DNA of 64,000 nt from Lamellibrachia satsuma (GCA_033239005.1 BSQZ01000079.1:2613501-2677500), one strand, 5' to 3'; positions 45,730-57,439 are shown, counted from the first letter of the stretch. The notes: generated by a model not told the origin, from the letters alone. Translations and numbers: made by a program.

Positions 45730-46315
45730 ATTCTTAGGTCACACCTAGGTCTTCGCTCGTAGGTTCGGCCCTAGTTAAACAGCTTGCCGTCACACCTTCT
45801 GAAGTCCAGCCGAACCGTGAGAAAGCAGCTGGGAAAAGAATATCCCGAACAAAATTGACGCGAGGACGCAACCCTGCTTCGCACCACTGCCGGTTGGGAG
45901 GCCTTCGGTGATGATCAAGTCGGTCAACGGCCTTACTGAACTCTTCCAAAGTCAGTTGGTCGTCAAGCCTTTCCATGACTGATAGGCTGTCGACACCTTT
46001 GAAGGCAGTATCATTTGTGACACAGTTTTCTCTTTATACCATCATACGTGCCTCGAGACCGTTTCCGGGTGTCTAATGAGAGCTGAATGCTCTGACAAAG
46101 TTTTAACCAGTACTCGTTGGCGCAGCTACCAGCAGTTCGCTGTGTCGTATTCCTTGCTGACTTAACACCAGACACTCTAGGATCTTTCTTGCAGTTGATC
46201 AGAGTTGTGCGCTTGGCTTGCATGACAGAGTCCATCTTTTCCAAGTTGACTTCAATCCAGTCGGCATTACGTTTCTCCCATTTGCCAAATATGGACAGAG
46301 CAGTGTGCATTTCGA
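45730..46315 (-). mobile_element. LINE ORF2 fragment (linker before RT)
   Basis: Minus frames give FGKWEKRNADWIEVNLEKMD, KRTTLINCKKDP and LEEFSKAVDRLDHHRRPP, the usual run between endonuclease and RT in L1/RTE-like LINEs (DW-D-N---I---L--KR ... and 'F--A---L---KAPG'). Broken by stops and frame changes. Confidence 0.6.
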
Positions 46316-46439
46316 GTAGGAGAGACAGGTCGATGATAGTACAAAGTCAAACGGCGATGTGCTACATCAAATCCCTTCCATTGTCCAAGCATTCAACACT
46401 TGCCTTAACAATTATAATATAGAAATAATTAATACTGAT

Positions 46440-47130
46440 CTATCACGCCAGGTTTGTCTTTGTTCGTTTGTATGAAATCGCCAAAAAAACGCACGACATA
46501 TGACACAAAACAATACATAAACAATTGTATCAAGCGACATTTATATAAATATGTAGTATGACATACAACAATATATAACACAATTGTATCAAGCGACATT
46601 TATATAAATAACATTAAGTCAACATTAACCCACTGAATATAATTTCGTTTTTTGTAGGCCTACATTCGATGTCGTAATCATGGGACAGTAGATCTTTGGA
46701 AAAGCGGATACTCGACCCCATTAGATTTACTCTAATGGGGTCGAGTGGGATGTCTTTAAACCAGCCATTGCTGTGACTGATATCTACTATATTTACTGTA
46801 GTAGCCAGAGTACATGAGTTCACAAAGTCTTCCATCAACATATGTACAACGCTACGCATATTCCCACTCACCTGTCGTTGTTTGATCCTTCTGCGTGTCA
46901 TTAACATCCAACACACCCTTTGACAACAGCGGTAGCATCCAAACACGGTCTACTTGATTATTCCCATATAGGTTCACAGAACACCCGCGTTGCAGCACGA
47001 CACGTCAAGCCAACTACAGCGACACACATATTGGGATCGTTCATTCCACCGATATCCAGATTACTCCATTGGGCAGTTAGTTCAAGCCCGAAAAAAAGCC
47101 ATTTTCTTTCATCTCACGTGTTATTACACA
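46440..47130. repeat. 3' flank shared with paralogue B (duplicated)
   Basis: Phrases such as gcatattcccactcacc, ttgggatcgtt and agttagttcaagcc recur in the same order at 59990-60650, so the tandem duplication extends past the gene. Confidence 0.65.
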
Positions 47131-47215
47131 GTAACACCTGGTGGCGATAACATCGACACCTGGTGGCGATAACAGCGACACTTGATGGCGATACCAGCGA
47201 CACCTGGCGCCCGGT
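47131..47215 (-). repeat. short repeats just after the paralogue A stop
   Basis: Three to four copies of cacctggtggcgataac agcga-type 25-bp units in the presumed 3' UTR. Related units follow paralogue B's stop (60685-60810). Confidence 0.75.
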
Positions 47216-47218
47216 ACA

Positions 47219-47524
47219 CTACAGCGGGACCTGGTCCACTTCGACATTCTGCTGGAGTCCATAGCGGAACGTGCATTTGCCCCGAGTCCGACACACGGCG
47301 CTCCGAGAGACCGTGTCCACGGTGACGGCGCCTCCGACGTCCAGGAAGCCCTTAAGCACCTGCTCGATGTTGCCCTCCACCGCCTTGATGAAGCTGTTGT
47401 TATCCTTGAGGTTGGTGAAGACGGCCCTCACGCGTCCCTTGAGCCACGTCTCCAGCGAGAACGAGCAGTGATACTCCTCCTCAACGATTATCAACTTGGC
47501 CTCGGCGCGATGTCCCGGCCTCAC
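47219..47524 (-). CDS. paralogue A exon 4 with stop
   Basis: 101 codons plus TAG (47219-47221); acceptor tacgccag. Contains AEAKLIIVEEEY and FTNLKDNNSFIKAVEG. Five codons shorter than paralogue B's last exon, in the segment after VEG. Confidence 0.82.
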   Translation of the reverse strand: MRPGHRAEAKLIIVEEEYHCSFSLETWLKGRVRAVFTNLKDNNSFIKAVEGNIEQVLKGFLDVGGAVTVDTVSRSAVCRTRGKCTFRYGLQQNVEVDQVPL

Positions 47525-49141
47525 CTGGCGTACAGACGACCGGATTAATTTCAACTGGGCGTTCACTATGACAGTATAGAATGTACTATTTTTGAAAATA
47601 TAGCGACGCTTCTTAAAGGAATTGTGCATCTCGGTTGGTTAAAATATATCCATACAAAACAACATATTAATACTACCATGACAATGGAAACATGCTATCA
47701 TTTGTCCTATCTACAATTTGATAAGTGAGACCCTGCAACGTTCAGAGCGGTGACATCAATCATCTGCAAGACTCTAGAGCGACAAGACAAATCACATGAA
47801 ATGTAAACAAGAGCGTTGCTTTAGGCCGGAAGGAGGACATACCTACTGGAAACACCGAATGTCGGCACTGAGGTCTTAATGCACGGAATACCAGTTGATG
47901 TGTCCTACCTCGACTATGCCAAGGCATTCGACACCGTCCCACATCAGCGTCTTCTCAAAAAGGTGGATAATCTTGGGATAAAGAGCAAACTTCTAAGCTG
48001 GGTTATAGCATCCACGTGTGACAGGAGACGGTATCAGTAAAGAGCACATAGTAAGACTGGGTAAATATACTCAGTGGAGTTCATCAGGGGTCAGTCCTGG
48101 ACCGATACTCACAACGTTTGTCAGCGATATCCAGCAAACACGAGTAGCCGGACCTCCACGTTTGTCGATGAGAAACGAAACGTACCTCAATCTGGCTGTC
48201 AACGGCCCAGGTGAGTTCTTCCTCTATCGTTTGCCCATCGATCTCCGTCAAGCTGAGCTCGCGACGGAAGCCGGCGTTCGCCTCGAGGATAGACCAGGGC
48301 GTCGTCAGCTTCACGTCCATGGACATGCCCTGAACACACACACACACCAGCCTTGAGCACACGTCAAAGTATACTATTAAAGGCCACGCTGAAATTGACT
48401 TATACTGGTACTTGAATACTTACTAAAAATACTATAATTTTAAAGTATTTTTCAAGTACTTTCGAATTGTGATCAGGTAATGGTGCACACATAAATGAGT
48501 CAATCACCTCCCTTGCATGAAAATGTTAAAAGAGGCGACGAGTGATGCCTGGACAAACAGCGAGTCTATCGAAGCTTGTTTAAACATCTGTTAATTCAGT
48601 GATCATGCTTAGATTACCACTAATTACAAAGGCCATAAACAACCCACTTGGAACTCTTGTCTTTTGTCAAATGCTGGCAGGCTAGTGCTAAATAAACCAC
48701 CCATTGACATGCGTGACTGGGATTATGTACAAATTTAGTGATAATAGGGGCATTTAAACCTTGATGCTGGACGTCACACGTCAGTGCATTTCAACAAGGG
48801 CTCACCTGGTAATTTAGGTAGAAGGCATTAACACCAGTGCAGGTGCACCATTCCAAAGATACTGGTACTTGTACTTATGTACTTTTAAAATGTACTGGAC
48901 TTAAGCAGTTTACTAAAACTATGATGTACTGGTACTTAAGTACTTGGTCAATCCAGTGTTACGTATCGTGACGTACCTTGGTGTAGCCCTGCTCCACTTG
49001 GACAGTGCAGCTAGAGCGCGTGGTCCTCTCTGTCTTAAAACTGTAGGTCTGCGGATGGTCCGTCTTGTTACTGAACGTCGTGAAGAACAGCACGTTGTTC
49101 TACGTGGATGGAACACAGAGAACATCTGCCGATAAACACGT

Positions 49142-49230
<89 letters not shown>

Positions 49231-52200
49231 CGTAGGTGAATAAAGTCTGTATAGCAAAGCACTCCACAATGAGAAAAAGAAGAACGATGCTTCGGCACAC
49301 GCGTGAATCGATCTCTCGTTCAAAGGACATATAGATTTAACAAGATTTAACAAGATTTAACAAGGTTGCTATCCCAAGTAACAAGTTCCAGATGGCAAAT
49401 GGACAAAGAAGCCATTGGCTTAACGAGAGTCCAACAATTTTCTCATCTATGTGTAGCCCGCCCATATCAAATATCTATCAATTCTATTTTTAAACATATT
49501 CACACTACTAGCATTAACACAATTATTTGGTAGTTTGTTCCATTCATTTATCACCCTCTGTGAGAAAGAGTACTTTCTCGTGTCCAACCTACACTGCTCC
49601 TGAACTAATGCTGCTTTGTGCCCTCTGGTTCTACTGCCTTCTTTAAGTTTGAAAAAAAAACATATTCCTATCAACATCCTCATAACCGTTCAATATTTTA
49701 AACACTTTTATTTGGTCTCCTCTTAGTCTCCTGGTCTTTAGTGTTGTCAAACCACATTGTAATAAGCGACTTTTAGTTGCTCTTCATTGTATTCTTTCTA
49801 GCTTGTCTATATCCTATTTACGATACGGCCTCCATGCTTGAATACAATATTCCAAATGTGGAACATGGAATAGCTGGTTCTACCTAATACAGCATCCTCC
49901 ATTTTATATTCTTCGTCCATGTTTTCATGTCCTATGTGTATACATTTACACTTCCCAAAATTTAATAACATTTGCCATTTTTCTGACCATTTAACTAATT
50001 TATCTAGATCATCCTCTAAACTTTGTTTATCTGTATTATTTGTAACCTTTCTGAATAGTTTTTGTGTCATCTACAAATTTGAGTACTTTGCTAGATATGT
50101 CATCTTCTAAATCATTTATATATATATTAAAAATAGTATAGGGCCTAATACTGATCCCTGTGGTACCCCACTCAAAACCAATTTCCAGTTTGAAATCTCA
50201 CCATCTGCTATTACTCTCTGTCTTCTGTGTGTAAGCCACTTTTCTATCCAGTTGATTACATGGGCTTTTAGATTAAGTAGCAATCTTCTGTGTGGTACTT
50301 TATCGAAAGCTTTCTGAAAATGTAAGAAGACAACATCCACTGGTAACCCGTCATCTACCCACTTTGTAATTTCTTCCAAAAAACATAAGAGATTGGTTAG
50401 ACATGACCTTGCTTTTAGGAACCCATGTTGAGATGTATTTATTAATTGATGTTTTACAAGGAATTCCACCATGTGGTATCTAATTAATGTTTCGAGTAAT
50501 TTACATACAATTGATGTTAGACTCACTGGTCTGTAATTTTCTGGCTTGTTCAGCGATCCCTTCTTAAATAGCGGCGTAACGTTTGCTTCTTTCCATTATG
50601 AAGGAACTATTCCTTCTTCTAGTGACAAGTTAAACAATTTTGCAAGTGGTGTACTAATTTGCTCAACAATTTCCTTAAGCCGTTTTGGTGGTATCCCATC
50701 AACTCCAGATGATTTAATATCTTTCATCTTCTTAATTTTGTTTGCTATCATTTCAGGAGTTTCTAATAACTGCCCTAAATGTTCTGATTTACTGCCCTCA
50801 AATTTAGTAAATGGAACTGGAAGTGAGCTGATATCTTCTGTGGTAAATACTGAGCTGAAATACTCATTCAGAACCTCTGCCATTTGAAACCCCTCTGAAA
50901 TTATGTTTCCCCTGTTGTTTTCCAGTAGTTCGACCTTATCTCGAACTTCCTGTTTACTCCTTACATAAGCATAGAAACTCTTGCTGTCATTTTTATATTA
51001 CCTGCTATTTTTTTTCAAAGGTTCTTTTAGATTTTCTAATTTCAGTTGTAGCTAGGTTAAGTACCTCTTTGTAATTTGCATAGTCTTCATCCTTTCTGGT
51101 GCGCCTATAAACCCTCCACATAGTTTGCTTAAACACTATTTTTCTAATAGCTTCTTTTGACAAGTGTTTCTTTCTAGACCGTTTTCCTTGTTTTTTTCAA
51201 GGGAACACATTTATCGATGATACTCTCAATTTCATATTTTATAATATTCCAACATTCAATTGCGGTCCTACTCATCAGCATGTTATTCCAATCTAGCTTT
51301 GCTAAGTATTTTTTCTTATCTTTATAGTTACCTTTTTTGGAAGTTTCTCCTATACGTTTTTTTATTTTTACTTTCTGATTTTACATTGATGTCAAAATGT
51401 ATTTGATTATGGTCACTGTTACCCAATTGTTCATGTATTTTACATTGTCCACTAATTCTTTTTGTGATGATAAAACTATATCTAATACATTTTCTCCCTT
51501 GGTTGGTTCTAGCACGTGCTGTGTAAGGAAGCTATCCTGAATTAAAAATAGAAATTGTGGGTCCTCACCCCCTGTACTCTCTAGAGAAAGCCATTGTATG
51601 TGTCCATGGTTAAAATCTCCCATTATGATACATTCCCCTTTAATAACTTCCTTTATAGCATTTTGCATTTTTTTTGTTATCCTCTTCGTTTATGTTTGGA
51701 CTTCGGTAAACTAATCCAATAGTTACTTTTGAATTTCCTGAAACTATTTTGCACCAAACAGCTTCATCGTAATCTGCTTCCCTTTCTAATTTTATTTCAT
51801 AAGCCTGAATATATTATTTAACATATAAAATAACTCCTTCTCCCCTTCTTCCTATTCGATCTCTTCTAAACATTACGTAACCTGTCAATTCTAATTCAGC
51901 TTCTGTTATGTCTGTGTTGGCCCATGATTCGGTAATATCAATTATGTGAGGGTCAATATCTTCTACCATAATGTTTAATTCGTTTTTCTTATTTACTATA
52001 CTCCTAGCATTTAAACAAACGCATCTATAACCTGCTTCAGACATGTTTTTTGGACATTTTGTTATTGGCTTATCTGTATTAGTAGCCTCTTGTCCTGGTT
52101 GAGGCATCTCTAAGTAACCCCCCTGCGCTTCTAGTTTAAATAGTGTTTGCTACCAAAAATATTCGTTATGCTACCCATGCCACTGTCTACTGCTGCTGCC

Positions 52201-53777
52201 ATCTGCAAATACTGCTGCCCCTTTCCACTTAGATGAAGCAAGTCCTTCATGTACATATCAGCCCTTCCAACAAAACTTCCCCGCAAATCCACAAAACCCA
52301 TTTCCTCTTCCCTACATAGCTTCTCGACTAGCATGTTAATTGCCATCCCCCGGCAATTTCGATATCTATGACCCCTCCTTCCTATTACTGGTAGAATCCC
52401 TGACAGTATTACCTGCTCAACCCGCGTCTGCTTTAGTGTTCTGACCAAATTCCTGTATTTCCTAACTATGGCAGTTGTACCCTCCCTCTCTACGTTATTT
52501 GTCACTACGTGTACTAAAATAGACCCACCCTTGCCCGAACCCACGATGTTTTCTAGCGTCTCAGTTATCGCCTGTATTTTGGCCCCAGGCAAGCAAACTA
52601 CAACGTGATCTCCCTTGTTTAAGACTCGTCGGTCTTCCTAACTATTGAGTCCCCCACAAACACCCTCGCTCTCTTTCTCACCCCCTCTATCACTGCCTCG
52701 GAATAGCTCTTCCGATGGATCCCCTCCATTACATTCTGTCCTGCAGCCTTGTCACTTGGTGGCAGACTGTTATCAGGCTCTCTCTCCCTCATCAACCTGT
52801 CCCCTTTTGCCTCCCGTCTCCTGGCTAACTTGCGTTCCCGCCGCCTTCCCTCCTGACACCTTCTCTCCCGTCTCCCTCACTCCCATCGCCTTAACTATCG
52901 TCTCCTCCCCCCGACTCCTTCGCTACTGTCTCCCCCACTCCCCTTTCCTTCGGTCCATTTGTCTTCCCTCCCATTTCTTTCCTTCTCGTCTCCTTTCATC
53001 CTGTCTCCCTACGTCCCGTCTCCTTCCGTCCTGTCTCCCTACGACCTGTCACCTTACCTCCTCTCAAACTCCTCCCAGGCTGAGGCGAGCTCTCCCTTGC
53101 ATCTCTCTCGTCGTCTTCCACCACTTTATCCACTGTCCCCCCACCAGAACCACTGACACAACCCACCTGCTCCCTTCCCACCACTGCCACATCGACCAGC
53201 CTCAGCTGTTCTAACTCCACCTCAAGTTCCTTCATCCTCGTACATCCCCTACACTCGAAACTAAAACCATCCGCCTGAACCTCAGCCCAGGACTTCTCAC
53301 ATCCGGACTTGACGAAGTCCACCCAGTTGCTACAACTGCTGCATAGTAAATGCCTGGTGGCCTTTACCTGCCGTTTGCACGGCGCCATCAAAAAAATTAG
53401 ACTTAACCTGATTGTTACGTTAGCCTTGAATAAGGCTGTTTTTGTGTTCAAAAGAACAATTTAGGCTAATATACTTGCTAACTATGTCTTTTGTACTAAG
53501 CTCGCACGAGCAAAAAAAGCCTGCCACCTAGCGAATATAGTACCACACGACGCGTTTCCAAACACCCGCCTACCTTTGGTCTGCCGTTACCAAGCTTTTG
53601 CGGCTCGGGATCGAACGTCGGCTCCTTCGGCGTGAACTTGACTCGCTTCCAGTCGATTTCGACGCGGATGAGTTCCTTTTGCTGAAGTTTCTTCTCCTTT
53701 CTCGACGCTTTGCGCATGAAGTATTCCCACGCCCAGGCGGTGACCAGCTCCTCTAGGTCAATGTGTTTGTCCAGCAT
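47219..53777 (-). CDS. aerolysin/ETX-MTX2-fold pore-forming-type protein, paralogue A (four exons)
   Basis: Exons 53574-53777, 48977-49099, 48186-48329 and 47219-47524, all phase 0, total 258 residues. The family inserts beta-barrels in membranes in bacterial toxins and many animal homologues; this protein's role (defence, digestion or other) is not known. Alternating beta-strand sequence rich in Ser/Thr (TYSFKTERTTRSS), a strand-loop-strand segment (ELSLTEIDGQTIEEELTWAV) and AEAKLIIVEEEYHCSFSLET fit the aerolysin-like fold. The N-terminus (MLDKHIDLEELVTAW) has no hydrophobic signal peptide. A 4.1-kb LINE lies in intron 1 and an RT scrap in intron 3. All exons are open. Paralogue B lies 7 kb to the right with the same structure. 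Confidence 0.68.
47850..48145 (+). mobile_element. LINE reverse-transcriptase fragment in paralogue A intron 3
   Basis: Plus frame VSYLDYAKAFDTVPHQRLLK is RT motif A of Jockey/CR1-group LINEs; further on W-S-S-G-V-S-P-G-P-I-L resembles the SGVPQGSVLGP motif after frame changes. Absent from paralogue B. Confidence 0.8.
48186..48329 (-). CDS. paralogue A exon 3
   Basis: 48 codons; acceptor tgtgttcag, donor gtacgttt. Contains [11 protein letters not shown] and GQTIEEELTWAVDSQIE; probably spans the membrane-insertion strand-loop region of the fold. Same length as 61389-61532. Confidence 0.82.
48977..49099 (-). CDS. paralogue A exon 2
   Basis: 41 codons between acceptor cacgtag and donor gtacgtc, phase 0. 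Starts NNVLFFTTFSNKTDHPQ. Strongly conserved with 62208-62330. Confidence 0.82.
49141..49232. repeat. (TG)n microsatellite in paralogue A intron 1
   Basis: About 40 TG dinucleotides followed by cgcgcgcg. Confidence 0.97.
49447..49683 (-). pseudogene. LINE ORF2, conserved C-terminal domain
   Basis: CRLDTRKYSFSQRVINEWNK and NMFKNRIDRYL, the typical CR1/Jockey ORF2 tail ('R--FF--RVV--WN-LP'). Confidence 0.85.
49807..50883 (-). pseudogene. LINE ORF2, reverse transcriptase
   Basis: Pieces: GVDGIPPKRLKEI, FQKAFDKVPHRRLL (motif A), LSGVPQGSVLGPILF (motif B) and an FVDD box at about 50066-50077 followed by a one-base A-run shift. Reads right to left. Confidence 0.85.
51381..52107 (-). pseudogene. 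LINE ORF2, endonuclease domain
   Basis: Two open pieces: CVCLNARSIVNKKNELNI, DITESWANTDIT and RRGEGVILYVK (APE-type N, E positions), then GECIIMGDFNHGHIQW and NVLDIVLSSQ (the GDFN and DLV-like motifs). A frame break separates them. Confidence 0.8.
52131..52592 (-). pseudogene. LINE ORF1, SGNH-esterase-like domain
   Basis: GSILVHVVTNNVEREGTTAI resembles the 'V-H-GTNN' (block III) region, and MKDLLHLSGKGQQYLQ carries the Asp/Leu-His block ('D-LHLS-KG') of CR1-type ORF1 esterases. Confidence 0.75.
52996..53451 (-). pseudogene. LINE ORF1, N-terminal part
   Basis: Contains CSSCSNWVDFVKSGCEKSW and FECRGCTRM, a PHD/zinc-ribbon-like set of Cys, then a coiled coil (MKELEVELEQLRL) and a charged, repetitive stretch (TGRRETGRKETG). 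Such ORF1 proteins bind LINE RNA. Continuity with the esterase part is broken. Confidence 0.7.
53574..53777 (-). CDS. paralogue A exon 1
   Basis: 68 codons from ATG to AAAG then gtaggc. Contains VTAWAWEYFMRKASRKEKK and PTFDPEPQKLG, both conserved in paralogue B. The 5' flank tcgagagacagac before the ATG is shared with B, supporting this start. Confidence 0.8.
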
Positions 53778-53994
53778 GTCTGTCTCTCGATAGCACTAAG
53801 ATGTGTATCTTGGGGAATATCGACCTGAGCGAAAAAGATAGAGTCAATGAAATGATCAGCTGACAAAAGTTGCGTTGCCTTTACCTTGTCATCATCAGTA
53901 CTGATCGACAATACTAGTACACAGAAACATTACCGTCATGAATAATAAGCATTCGTTGTCGTAGCATGAAATGAGAAAATTAGCTAATATTTAT

Positions 53995-54117
53995 TATCGT
54001 CACCATCGTCACCATCGTCATCGCCGTAACCGTCGTCATCGCCGTTATCGCCGTCATCGCCGCCACCGTCGTCATCACCGTCACCGTCGTCATCGCCGTC
54101 ACCGTCGTCAACGTCGT
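53995..54117. repeat. (GTC/ATC/ACC) trinucleotide-rich repeat
   Basis: Runs of cgtcatcgc and caccgtcgtc, about 120 bp, some 220 bp upstream of paralogue A's ATG. Confidence 0.9.
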
Positions 54118-54119
54118 TC

Positions 54120-55305
54120 AACTAACGGAAACAAATCACACGGATCCTGAAAATGATGACGATTGCGACATTTTGATTTCCATAGTTATCAATAAAGCAA
54201 TGTATAACCACGTATCAATGTAACACATTATAAAATCATAGTACGCAGCAATTACACAAGAGCACGTAAAAGTTTCAAAGTAGGCGGACCTTAACAGGTA
54301 AACATCTATTGCGCATGACACGAGCCTGTCAACCTCCTCTGCATCCGGCCTTTACAGCTAGACGTTACAACAGTGTGACATCCATACGTCTGGCGCGCTG
54401 CGTCTGGTTATAACGAAACTGCGCATGCGTGGACATGCGCCGCAATTGCTTACCGTGTCGTTGCCTTTCCTACGAAACCGGCCAAGTGGCGTTGAATTAA
54501 AGTAACTCCCTACGTCAGTGTATGACACTCTGTTACTCTGCTTCTAGATACGTATCAATAAACACCAATGAAACACCACACATTTGTTCCCACGGTGTTC
54601 ACTGAACGTCTTATATTTCTAATGCCTGTATATAAATACACTGACTACATGCTTTATCATTAATCTAGAAGATAATTACATATTAACCGCTCCATAGAGG
54701 CACAACCTTTACAATACGAACAACGGTGCACCACACGCGTAGTCAAAGCGGCGAAGACGACAACAATTCCGAACAGGTTATTTTCCAGGCGACATAAATG
54801 GCATAAACCAGTCGCTGTCCAAACAAGAACTGATGCCTGGTCGCTCGTCGCTGGGCCTACCACGTCTCACCTGCGAATCTGATCACACACGGCCGATTGG
54901 TTCCGTTTGTCATTCTCTATGACTTATGATGCATGTTGTAACACTTTCTCCTGTAAATTGTAAAATGTTACTCTTTGAGGCACAGTGTTGTGGAAAGGCC
55001 ATCCATTGTAAATGGATCAGGGTTTTGTAATTAACATGATTATGTCCATTGCCGTGTTTGGGAATCTGCCAATTTCTTTTTAGAAAAATATTTTAGGTGG
55101 GGTCTAGTAAGTTATTATACTGGTATGATGCATTTGGCCCCAGTGATAAAACATCATTATCTTAGAATATGCCCCGCTGGCTGTTACAACTTGCCCCACA
55201 TTGGGGCAAACTGTAACATTTTAGGATACCTCATAACACGTATCATTGCTGAAATGTGCACCGTTATGCATATATTTGCTGTCAGCGGACACAACATAAA
55301 TATGT
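54120..55305. other. intergenic, nothing recognised
   Basis: No supported gene or element. Confidence 0.5.
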
Positions 55306-55309
55306 CGCT

Positions 55310-55500
55310 AAATATTGTTGTAATCATCTAAGAGCCACACATACCCAAAGAGGAGTGAGATCGAAGGCATTGGTGCATTAATCCATAATATATATTGTTG
55401 TAATCATCTAAGAGCCACACATACCCAGAGAGGAGTGAGACCGAAGGCATTGGTGCATTAATCCATAATATATATTGGTGCATTAATGCATAATATATAT
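55310..55500. repeat. 86-bp tandem duplication
   Basis: tatattgttgtaatcatcta agagccacac ... occurs twice and its tail (gtgcattaat ccataatata) a third time. Confidence 0.85.
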
Positions 55501-55930
55501 TGTTGCAGTAAAATGGTCTGCCCCACTCCGTATCAGCAGAAACGATGGCTATGGCTACTCTAGCATATGGTGCTACATGCAGATTAAATACAAATAAACA
55601 TTGACGTACCGTATCAATTTTCTGCACACTGGTAGAAGTATCGGTCTGTAAGTTTTGGAGACATTGTACTGTGTTCAGACCTGTGTCAGACCAGACTGGT
55701 TGGCTTCATACTAATTGAAGATCTGGTGTTAACCGATAGAAAAAAGCACGTGATCAGGTAAGCAGGCACGCTAAATGGCGGTCTCGTGTTACTCGATATA
55801 GAATTGTTCGATCGCGTTGACAAACAACCATTGAATGACAGTCGGTGTCTCCACCTTTGTTATAGACAAAGCATTCTCGTTACTAAGACGCTTAAGCGAA
55901 AACGAGGTAGAGGGGTCGTATCAACGTTTA

Positions 55931-56155
55931 GGCATGTGTTGGTTAATCAGCTAACCAAAGAAACTCCAACATGTAGGCATGTGTTGGTTAATCAGCTAAC
56001 CAAAGAAACTCCAACATGTAGGCATGTGTTGGTTAATCAGCTAACCAAAGAAACTCCAACATGTAGGCATGTGTTGGTTAATCAGCTAACCAAAGAAACT
56101 CCAACATGTAGGCATGTGTTGGTTAATCAGCTAACCAAAGAAACTCCAACATGTA
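55931..56155. repeat. 45-bp tandem repeat, 5 identical units
   Basis: Five units without an indel, each with ggcatgtgttggttaatcag then ctaaccaaagaaactcc. Multiple of three, so the plus frame reads a 15-residue repeat (HVLVNQLTKETPTCR). TTGGTTA/TAACCAA inside each unit can form a hairpin. Confidence 0.93.
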
Positions 56156-56269
56156 GGCAGGTGTGGTTTTTGGTCTAGTACTTCTTATGATTTGACTTCT
56201 TGTAATAGCAACATTATGGGATGGGGTAGCAGGGCTCTCAACCTCCCATCTCTCACCTCTATTGGGGCC

Positions 56270-56447
56270 AACATCCCATCTCCCACCTGGTTTGGGGGCC
56301 AACCTCCCAACTCCCACAATTGTTGAGAGTCCACCTCCCACAAATCCCACCCTTTTAAAGGCAAACCTCCCACCTCCCACAAATCTTAGGACCAACCTCC
56401 CACCTCCCACAAATCTTAGGACCAACCTCCCACCTCCCACTTCCTGT
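56270..56447. repeat. C-rich (minus-strand G-rich) direct repeats
   Basis: Repeats of aacctcccacctcccaca; the minus strand carries GGGAGGTGGGAGG runs able to form G-quadruplexes. Confidence 0.8.
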
Positions 56448-56580
56448 CACACGCCTTCAATGTTGGGGGTGGACGGAGCTCAAATGAGAACTTTTCCATT
56501 TGTCCAGCCAGCGAATGCCTGCTAGATTTGTGGGAGGATTCGTATACGTATAATTATGTACACCACTGATTGTACTAACT

Positions 56581-57433
56581 GCCATGGCCACATACAGTAG
56601 GTAAGACCGCCGTGGCCACATAGAGTTGGTAAGACCGCCATGGCCACATAGAGTTGGTAAGACCGCCATGGCCACATACAGTTGGTAAGACCGCCATGGC
56701 CACATAGAGTTGGTAAGACCGCCATGGCCACATATAGTTGGTAAGACCGCCATGGCCACATAGAGTTGGTAAGACCGCCATGGCCACACACAGTTGGTAA
56801 GACCGCCATGGCCACACACAGTTGGTAAGACCGCCATGGCCCCACACAGTTGGTAAGACCGCCATGGCCACATACAGTTGGTAAGACCGCCATGGCCACA
56901 TACAGTTGGTAAGACCGCCATGGCCACACACAGTTGGTAAGACCGCCATGGCCACATAGAGTTGGTAAGACCGCCATGGCCACATACAGTTGGTAAGACC
57001 GCCATGGCCACATACAGTTGGTAAGACCGCCATGGCCACATGCAGTTGGTAAGACCGCCATGGCCACATAGAGTTGGTAAGACCGCCATGGCCACATACA
57101 GTTGGTAAGACCGCCATGGCCACATGCAGTTGGTAAGACCGCCATGGCCACATAGAATTGGTAAGACCGCCATGGCCACACACAGTTGGTAAGACCGCCA
57201 AGGCCACACAGAGTTGTTAAGACCGCCATGGCCACATGCAGTTGGTAAAACCGCCATGGCCACATAGAGTTGGTAAGACCGCCATGGCCACATACAGTTG
57301 GTAAGACCGCCATGGCCACATGCAGTTGGTAAGACCGCCATGGCCACATAGAGTTGGTAAGACCGCCATGGCCACATAGAGTTGGTAAGACCGCCATGGC
57401 CACATGCAGTTGGTAAGACCGCCATGGCCACAT
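56581..57433. repeat. 28-bp satellite, 30 units in exact register
   Basis: Unit gccatggccacatagagttg plus gtaagacc. The phrase gccatggcca at 56581 recurs at 57421, exactly 840 bp later, so 30 units carry no net indel; only substitutions (mostly the agag/acag position) vary. The 347-codon minus ORF over it is an artefact of the period. Confidence 0.95.
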
Positions 57434-57439
57434 ACACAG

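Larger units (their letters stand above)
49334..53470 (-). mobile_element. CR1-like LINE, nearly full length but mutated
   Basis: Minus-strand order: ORF1 with a Cys-rich PHD-like motif and coiled coil, an SGNH-esterase-like domain, then ORF2 with apurinic endonuclease, RT and the conserved C-terminal domain. It ends in three gatttaacaa units, the family's 3' tail repeat. Several frame breaks make it inactive. It sits in intron 1 of paralogue A. Three other 3' fragments of this family lie in the window (11713, 14811, 44414). Confidence 0.85.

Noticed and set aside
52645..53214. 189-codon plus ORF rich in Ser/Pro
   Set aside because: Antisense shadow of LINE ORF1.
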